A stretch of DNA of 64,000 nucleotides from positions 9,794,001 through 9,858,000 of the forward strand of contig OU612072.1 in the NCBI GenBank assembly GCA_914767715.1. The letters run 5' to 3'. The DNA is from Membranipora membranacea (taxonomy: Eukaryota > Bryozoa > Gymnolaemata > Cheilostomatida > Membraniporidae). The notes under the pieces were generated by a model. It searched no databases. It saw only the letters and a program-made list of their open reading frames with translations, and had not been told where the DNA came from. A program made the position numbers and the translations under genes. How positions within the stretch are numbered: the stretch's first letter is position 1; every line of letters begins with the position of its first letter. Of this stretch, positions 58,320-64,000 are shown one piece after another.

Positions 58320-61300
58320 TTAGTTTGCGTGATTTGCCTCGCAAGAGTGGTTGTAATCAAGGTGAGTTGAAATAAGTTGATATTTTCGGTTTGACATTTT
58401 AGAAGAACATGGTTCCATCATCATGCAACCAACCTCTTACATGCACTGCTTTAGGGCTATTTTACCACAAAGTATTTTAAATTTTGGCTTGCATCATTAG
58501 CACGTAATATAGCTCCTACATTGTTAATGGCATTATATGCAAAAAAAATCAAAGGATATAGAAATATGAAATCATAGTACCTGTGTCAACCAATTGTCAG
58601 ATGTATTTGTATTCCACTGTTGAAAAACCCTTAAGTGTTATATAACACAGTGGGAGAGCTCTTGTAAAAACAAAATTGGCTTTCATAAACATTTCTTAGC
58701 AACATCAAGGAAAAATGATTTTCTGTTTTTATCAGTGGTCACCTTGACTAAAAAAGTGGCCATTCATCCTTTCAGTGCGAACCATAAGGCTATTGCTATT
58801 AATCCAGCTATTCCCAGCACTATAATTAATATGATGCATATGTTATAATTTAAGGCCTGTAAAGTTTAAAAAAGGCTTAACCTTCAATGAACCAAATGAG
58901 GTACAGGTAGCAGTTACATCAACAGAGCTATAATTAGTTGCACCTATTTGGATGATATAAGGACTATGTTAATGACCATCTTGTGGTATAGTGCATGTGC
59001 AAATTGAATTCAAGCTGGCCCTTTAGCATTTTATGGGACCTTTGCCATTGATAATCAATATTTTTGAACAATTTTATTTCTGATCTTATTATTTGTTGCC
59101 ATGGGGCGAAGTGGTACCATATCATATAACTGTAGAGGCAAATTTTAGTAGAGTCTAAAAATCACGATAAAATTTAGGGCAGACTTCAGTTTCTCCATTT
59201 GTTAATAGCCATCTCCAAATCATGCCTGACAGGTAAATATTTAGATAGAGGATATTAGTTTAATCATTAAATCATGACTATTCTTATAGGGTGCAAAGGA
59301 ACCATTGCCAGAATTCCAATGTTCAGGATAATATTGTGGTCAAATGGATCAAGATCAGAAAAACTTGGGAGCTATCCAAACAACTTGTCACGTCTTAGTT
59401 TCATTATTGTCAATTTCGAACTAAGACCACACTTGAGTGTAATATAGCGCAAACAGAGAGCAGCGTTAATGTGGCATGCACCATCTGGGATCTGATTTTT
59501 TGTAGTAGGATTGGCGTTTTAGAAACTTACACATATATCATGCATTTTGATATCGTTGGTCGGCAGTGCCGTGAAGAAGATTAACATATTTTCGAAACTG
59601 GTTTGCGGCTTGCAGAGTGTTCCTCATAGGCATTTAATTCATGAAAACCACCATACAGCAATGTAACTCGTATTATTGGCTTGAAATGATGCTAAGTGTT
59701 AACTAACAGTCACTGGAGTTGTGTTTTGGAAGGTTACTCTTGCATGACAATTATCATGACAATTAGGAGGCTTTTCAAACCGATCATTAAAAGCAACCAA
59801 TGGCAACCAGATGAATTATATGTACGTTATATCATACATCTATCAACTTCATTCTTCAAAAAGCACATTTTAATAGTTTGTAGGTATGCAATATTGGGTA
59901 CATCAAAGGAAAAAACTATTTTTTGAAAAGAAAACTTTTATTAGATGTTCGCTTGAATGAGTTTAAACTTGAGCTTTTAACTTCAGTCTGTACCATTTCC
60001 TTGCAAGAATACCTGCGATTAAGGTGAGTTGAAATAAACAGCATAATTTTCAATTTGATTTTTTGAAGGAAACATTTCATCATAATGTAAACCACCTCCC
60101 AAATTCATCTCTTGAAGGTTATCATACTAGAGAATATTTTCAATTCAAGACATGGCATGTGTTGTCGCCACTGTTATTAAGGGAACATTGTGTAATTCAA
60201 GGTTATAGCAATACATAATTCAATTAATAACAGGCTACATTCAAACTGTCAGGTGTTGGCATTCTCGGGAATACTGCCAAAACAGCAATGCCAGCTCATT
60301 CTTTAAGATTCAACTTTGGCTATTGCTATTAATCTAGCTGCATGGGTGCAGAACACTGAATTAAATTCTTCTCATGGATTCAATGGATTCAATGGTGCAG
60401 AACCATTATTACGTAAAGTAATCTTTTGTACGTGTAAAACATACCAAACAACATAAGAAAAAGAGGTTCTTATCAAAGGTTTGCCATTGCTTTTCGACTG
60501 AAGTAGATGTGCCAGAATAGCAAGGTCGTCATGCCAGCGACCGGTTGTCCTTGGCTATCAGTCAGGTTTCAGTCGGATAAGTGCCTTGAAACTCCAAAAC
60601 TTGTGTTTAAAGGGGAGGTGCTGATACCAATTGACATACTTTTTACTCTCGCCGGGCGGGCAAAAGTCCTGGGGGCTCTGAGTAAGTAAACACTGCTGTT
60701 CCAAAAAACAAAAACTACAAAGCACATATAATTGAACTGCTTTGGTTACCCTTTACAAAGTTTATATTATACCTTTGTATTAAATCAAGTGTACTTGGTA
60801 GATGCCTTTGTAATTTGAACTATTGCAACCACTATAATTAATGTGATGGAGGCCTGCAATGTTGAGAAATTAGGTACAGGTAACATATTCACTTCAAAAT
60901 AGCTCTGATTTGTTGCACCTGGGGTATCGGTATTTCTCTTTGGATGGCTGGAGGCATTAGGAAAACGTTAATGTCCTTCTTGTGGTATAGTTCTTGTGCA
61001 AATTGAATTCATTCTGGCCACATAGCAGTTAATTGTACCTTTGACATTGATACCAACCTTTATGAGGAAGTTTACATCCCATCTCTTTATTATTAGACTT
61101 CAATTTCTTCAGTTGTTAGCAGGCATCTCAGAATCGTCCTTGGCAGGTAAATTTTTCTATACATAGGAGGTAGATATGAGTTTAATCATTGATTTTTAAA
61201 AGCCACATTTGAAAAAAGGTATTGATGCTTTCAGGTCATATCACCGTAATGAGTTGGTTGTCTAATGAGGGAGGGGGGGAGTGGTCTAAAACTAAAGGGA

Positions 61301-61745
61301 TAAGGCATCTGAGATTTTATTTCCTTTTAGCACTTAGGTACATTTCACTTTAAGAGTGGTTTCATAATATTCATATAGGCTACAGATCAACTGTTGCCAG
61401 AATTCCAATTCGAAATTTCATATTGTGTTGGCAAATAAATCGAGATCTAAACAAATTGAGTGCCGCCCAAAAATAATTGTCATGCCTTATTTTAATTAAT
61501 TTAATTAATGTCAATTTTAAAGTAAAGCCTCATTTGAGTAGAATAGAGTTCATTACCCTCTTGTACATATTTGAGCCATTAATTGGCCGGGTACTGTTTG
61601 GGATCTGATTCCACGAGTAAGATTTATGGTAGAAAGATTTTCCTCATAGAGACTGAGATCAAATGTATCAATATGAGAAAAACTTATGAGCCGCACAGAA
61701 ATGATTTTCATTCCTTGTTTTAATTATTGTCAATTTCAAATATTT
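58320..61745 (+). repeat. tandem segmental duplication, two and a half units
   Basis: Unit 1 (about 58320-59540) and unit 2 (about 59997-61630) share, in the same order: an AAGGTGAGTTGAAATAA segment (58368, 60020), GGCTATTGCTATTAATC (58790, 60310), GTACAGGTA (58904, 60873), CTTGTGGTATAGT (58980, 60978), a CAGGTAAAT segment (59230, 61145) and GGGATCTGATT (59488, 61598). A third partial copy is at about 61650-61745. Unit 2 carries an insertion at about 60345-60820 that unit 1 lacks. Exon-like words are present, but no frame is kept in both units. Confidence 0.65.
60345..60820. mobile_element. probable insertion in segmental unit 2
   Basis: Flanks match unit 1 but this segment does not. It starts with GGTGCAGAACACTGAAT and contains a GC-richer core (60507-60689) open for 60 codons. 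The core is best read as the body of an inserted SINE or similar element, not a gene. Edges are approximate. Confidence 0.35.
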
Positions 61746-62258
61746 TCCCAGCAGTAGATGAAGATCGGAGACATAGCAATATAGACAATTTTCATAGATT
61801 CCGCCCCAACCAAACTAATCTTCATGTGGTTTTTAAATTTAATACAATTTAATTTGAAAACAAATTTGAAGAGAATGTTATTGAACCGCAGTAATCTTTA
61901 TGTCATTTTTGATTTGTTTTTAATCTTAAAACCGTATAAAGATTAGTTGGTTTGGGCGGGAATTCATTGCTCTTGATGTAGCTAAGATGATTGCCAATCT
62001 CTACCTTGTCTAGTGGTACGCTAAATCGATGTGGTGATACTTATTCTGTCAGCTTACTCAAATTCTCAAGAAAGAGGCATTTAAAGTTCATATATTATCA
62101 TAATTACGATTGTGATAATATATATTTACATGATACCCAAAAATAGAATCAAATACAAAATAAGTCTTGGATCAAGTGACAATGCTGGAGGATTTCAGTA
62201 TCACTCTTACTGATTGGTTTCAATTTTGCAGATAAAGGCCCCAGCTCCGAACTTCAGA

Positions 62259-63668
62259 ATGAATACTTTGCTCTCAGGTTTAGCTCTGATTCTAATGGTC
62301 ACATGTTGCAATGGCCACACAAAAGACCCAGCAATCTCATTTGTCACAGATGTGGTATTCCCAGCAGGTAAGAGTATTCTTATTGGTAAATTAAGACATA
62401 TCTGAGCAGAAGAAATCTTGTTTCACCTTTTATCTACGATCTACAACTCACCAATTTCAATTTAATTCCAAGTAGTTGCAAAGGTCAAGGACTCCTTGAC
62501 ATGAGTGAGGTAGTTCTGAGATGTTGTTACTATTTCAATTTTGCGAGTCAGTTTTGGGAAAGGGCCTTTTGAGTAAAGCCCAAGTATTTACAATATGATT
62601 GGTGAATACTGATTCTCCCTAATGATTTGATAGCAACCATCCTATGTACTTTTTGCTGGGCTCTTTATACAGTACTTTTTCACTCTGTTTCTTTTTTAAT
62701 TTACTGAATACATGATTTACAATGCTTGTTATAGGTTGGAGTTATGCCTTTTACAGTCAGGAGAGAACAATTCCCGTCTCATTTGATGATGAAAAGCTCA
62801 AAAATGTTATTTATTGAATATCACTTAAGATATGCGGCTTAGAAGACAACCAATATGAAGTTAGCTATACACACCCCTAGTGAAATATTTACAAACAATC
62901 AATTATTTACACCGCTCATACTGTGTTGTAGGAGACTTTTGCACATGTCGTAGAGGGGATGTGTACTACACTGTAACTTCAGCCGGGGTTTGCGGCAGCT
63001 TCACCAGAAGATCAGGATTTACTGAGGAGGAGACAGTTGAATGTCCACCAGGATTACAATTCAACTTGAAATATTGCGCCTGTGATTATCATGCTAACAA
63101 TGATTGTCCCAGAAACTGCCCAGGAGAAATTGTGTCCCCTGCATCTACCAATCAGAGTAGGTACTTGCACTTGAACTCGACATATTGAGTGCAGTTTCCA
63201 CTCAGCTGGGATTTCTTGTTTTCTCAAGTAGTCGTTCATAAAAATAAGAAAGCAACATGAATTTAAATATTTAATTCGGCAAACAAGCCTATAAAAATCT
63301 TAAGCAGGGAGCATCAACCTGCTCCAATTTTACACCAACAAGTAATACACTACAAAATAATCGCAGCCTAATCAATGAGAAGTAAACATGGATTGGATAT
63401 CCTTCGTTCAGAGAATTTCTTTTCTCTTTCCGAACATTTTGATTGAGTAATTTTTGTTGTTGTGTCCTCTACCCTAATCTGTACTATTACAGGGACGTGT
63501 AAGAGAGGTGAAAATATCTACGCTCAAGTCCCGGATACCGGTTGTAAGAGCTTTACTCAGTCAACAGCAACACTGTCTCCACAGCGTCACAACTGCCCAG
63601 CAAATCTCCTGTTCGATTTAGAGATCTGCAACTGCAATACTCCTTCATCTACCACCTGCAAAGTTTAA
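62259..63668 (+). CDS. secreted protein with two variant chitin-binding type 2 domains, 169 aa
   Basis: Exons 62259-62367, 62932-63156 and 63493-63668 join with phase 1 introns. A signal peptide (about 1-19, MNTLLSGLALILMVTCCNG) leads to two peritrophin-A-like domains. Domain 1 has Cys42, 57, 74, 85, 87 and 95 (CPPGLQFN at 74-81); domain 2 has Cys114, 129, 146, 157, 159 and 167. Each exon carries one domain. Both lack the usual third Cys (FxxC becomes FTRRSG or FTQSTA) and both have an extra Cys forming C-x-C near the end, so the disulfide set is changed in the same way twice. Such domains bind chitin in cuticle, shell, gut lining or mucus. A 5' UTR exon probably starts after TTTTGCAG at 62232. 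This is the only gene in the last 9 kb. Confidence 0.88.
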
Positions 63669-63818
63669 TTCTATAGTACATGTATAACCCAGAGTTTGAC
63701 AGAACCCCAACAATTTCTTGTTTACTGTAGTCAGCTGACTAGTTTACACAAATTTTGGTTGTCTATTTTTTACTATTTCAAATTAAAAAGAAGACAGTGT
63801 CTGATTGCAGTTTTTGAG

Positions 63819-63824
63819 AATAAA
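63819..63824 (+). terminator. poly(A) signal AATAAA, chitin-binding gene
   Basis: AATAAA about 150 nt after the TAA stop at 63666-63668, at a normal distance for a short 3' UTR. Confidence 0.7.
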
Positions 63825-64000
63825 TAACGAAGCGATGTCCATGATTTCGGTGTGTTACTCTTTTATTACTAGGTAATGTCTGTCATTATCTTTATCATAT
63901 GTTTAACAACTGTTCTTTGAAATATAATCCTCACACTTTCAAATCTGAGTCACCTGGCTCACAACCCAAAGTTCTTTCTTACTTTATAGGTCCCAACTAC
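63825..64000. other. window end, nothing recognised
   Basis: AT-rich DNA after the poly(A) signal. No feature is supported. Confidence 0.5.

Noticed and set aside
60507-60689. A 60-codon gene
   Set aside because: It falls in a segment that looks inserted relative to the neighbouring unit, lacks splice partners, and has no recognised domain.

Overview
This is a window of nuclear DNA from an invertebrate animal. It is AT-rich, its genes are split by GT-AG introns, collagen Gly-X-Y genes and a chitin-binding (peritrophin-like) protein are present, and most of the intergenic space is decayed interspersed repeats, MITE-like hairpins, tRNA-derived SINEs and LINE fragments. I cannot name the phylum from sequence alone; a marine invertebrate is a reasonable guess. 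No rRNA, bacterial operon or CRISPR array is seen.

Five spliced protein-coding genes, all on the + strand, could be assembled with exon phases that close exactly: (1) a Rab1/Rab35-like small GTPase of 229 aa (2436-5609, 6 exons); (2) type II membrane collagen copy A (11847-15138, 6 exons); (3) its intact paralogue, copy B, 494 aa (38268-42467, 6 exons with the same phases); (4) a type I membrane protein of 358 aa with a CUB-like ectodomain and a very acidic cytoplasmic tail, including a 9-nt microexon (44569-51226); (5) a secreted 169-aa protein with two variant chitin-binding type 2 domains (62259-63668).

The two collagen genes are the centrepiece. They share a TATA core promoter, a seven-residue first exon, a transmembrane exon, a basic Pro/Gln/Arg-rich stalk, two Cys next to the first Gly-X-Y block, an ETSFT-x-E linker, a long Gln-rich proline-poor collagen rod, and an Ala/Ser/Asp/Glu tail. 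In copy A the tail is cut off by one in-frame TGA although 57 open codons of recognisable tail follow, and one rod glycine is replaced by serine.

Layout: 1-2435 no gene; 2436-5609 Rab; 5.6-11.7 kb mostly repeats with one orphan exon candidate; 11.75-15.66 kb collagen A; 15.7-37.9 kb a roughly 22-kb repeat-filled spacer (a degenerate satellite-like array, a 0.6-kb MITE, a 1.8-kb near-identical inverted repeat pair, LINE pieces, many copies of an unnamed roughly 500-bp repeat); 38.15-42.98 kb collagen B; 44.57-51.23 kb CUB-like membrane gene; 51.82-55.12 kb a foldback-like transposon with minisatellite inverted termini and an 8-bp target-site duplication; 55.1-62.2 kb further inverted repeats, minisatellites and a tandem segmental duplication; 62.26-63.82 kb chitin-binding gene with its poly(A) signal.

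Expressed membrane or secreted matrix-type proteins dominate (two membrane collagens, a CUB-like receptor, a chitin binder), but nothing in the sequence shows that they act in one pathway. Linkage may simply be chance.
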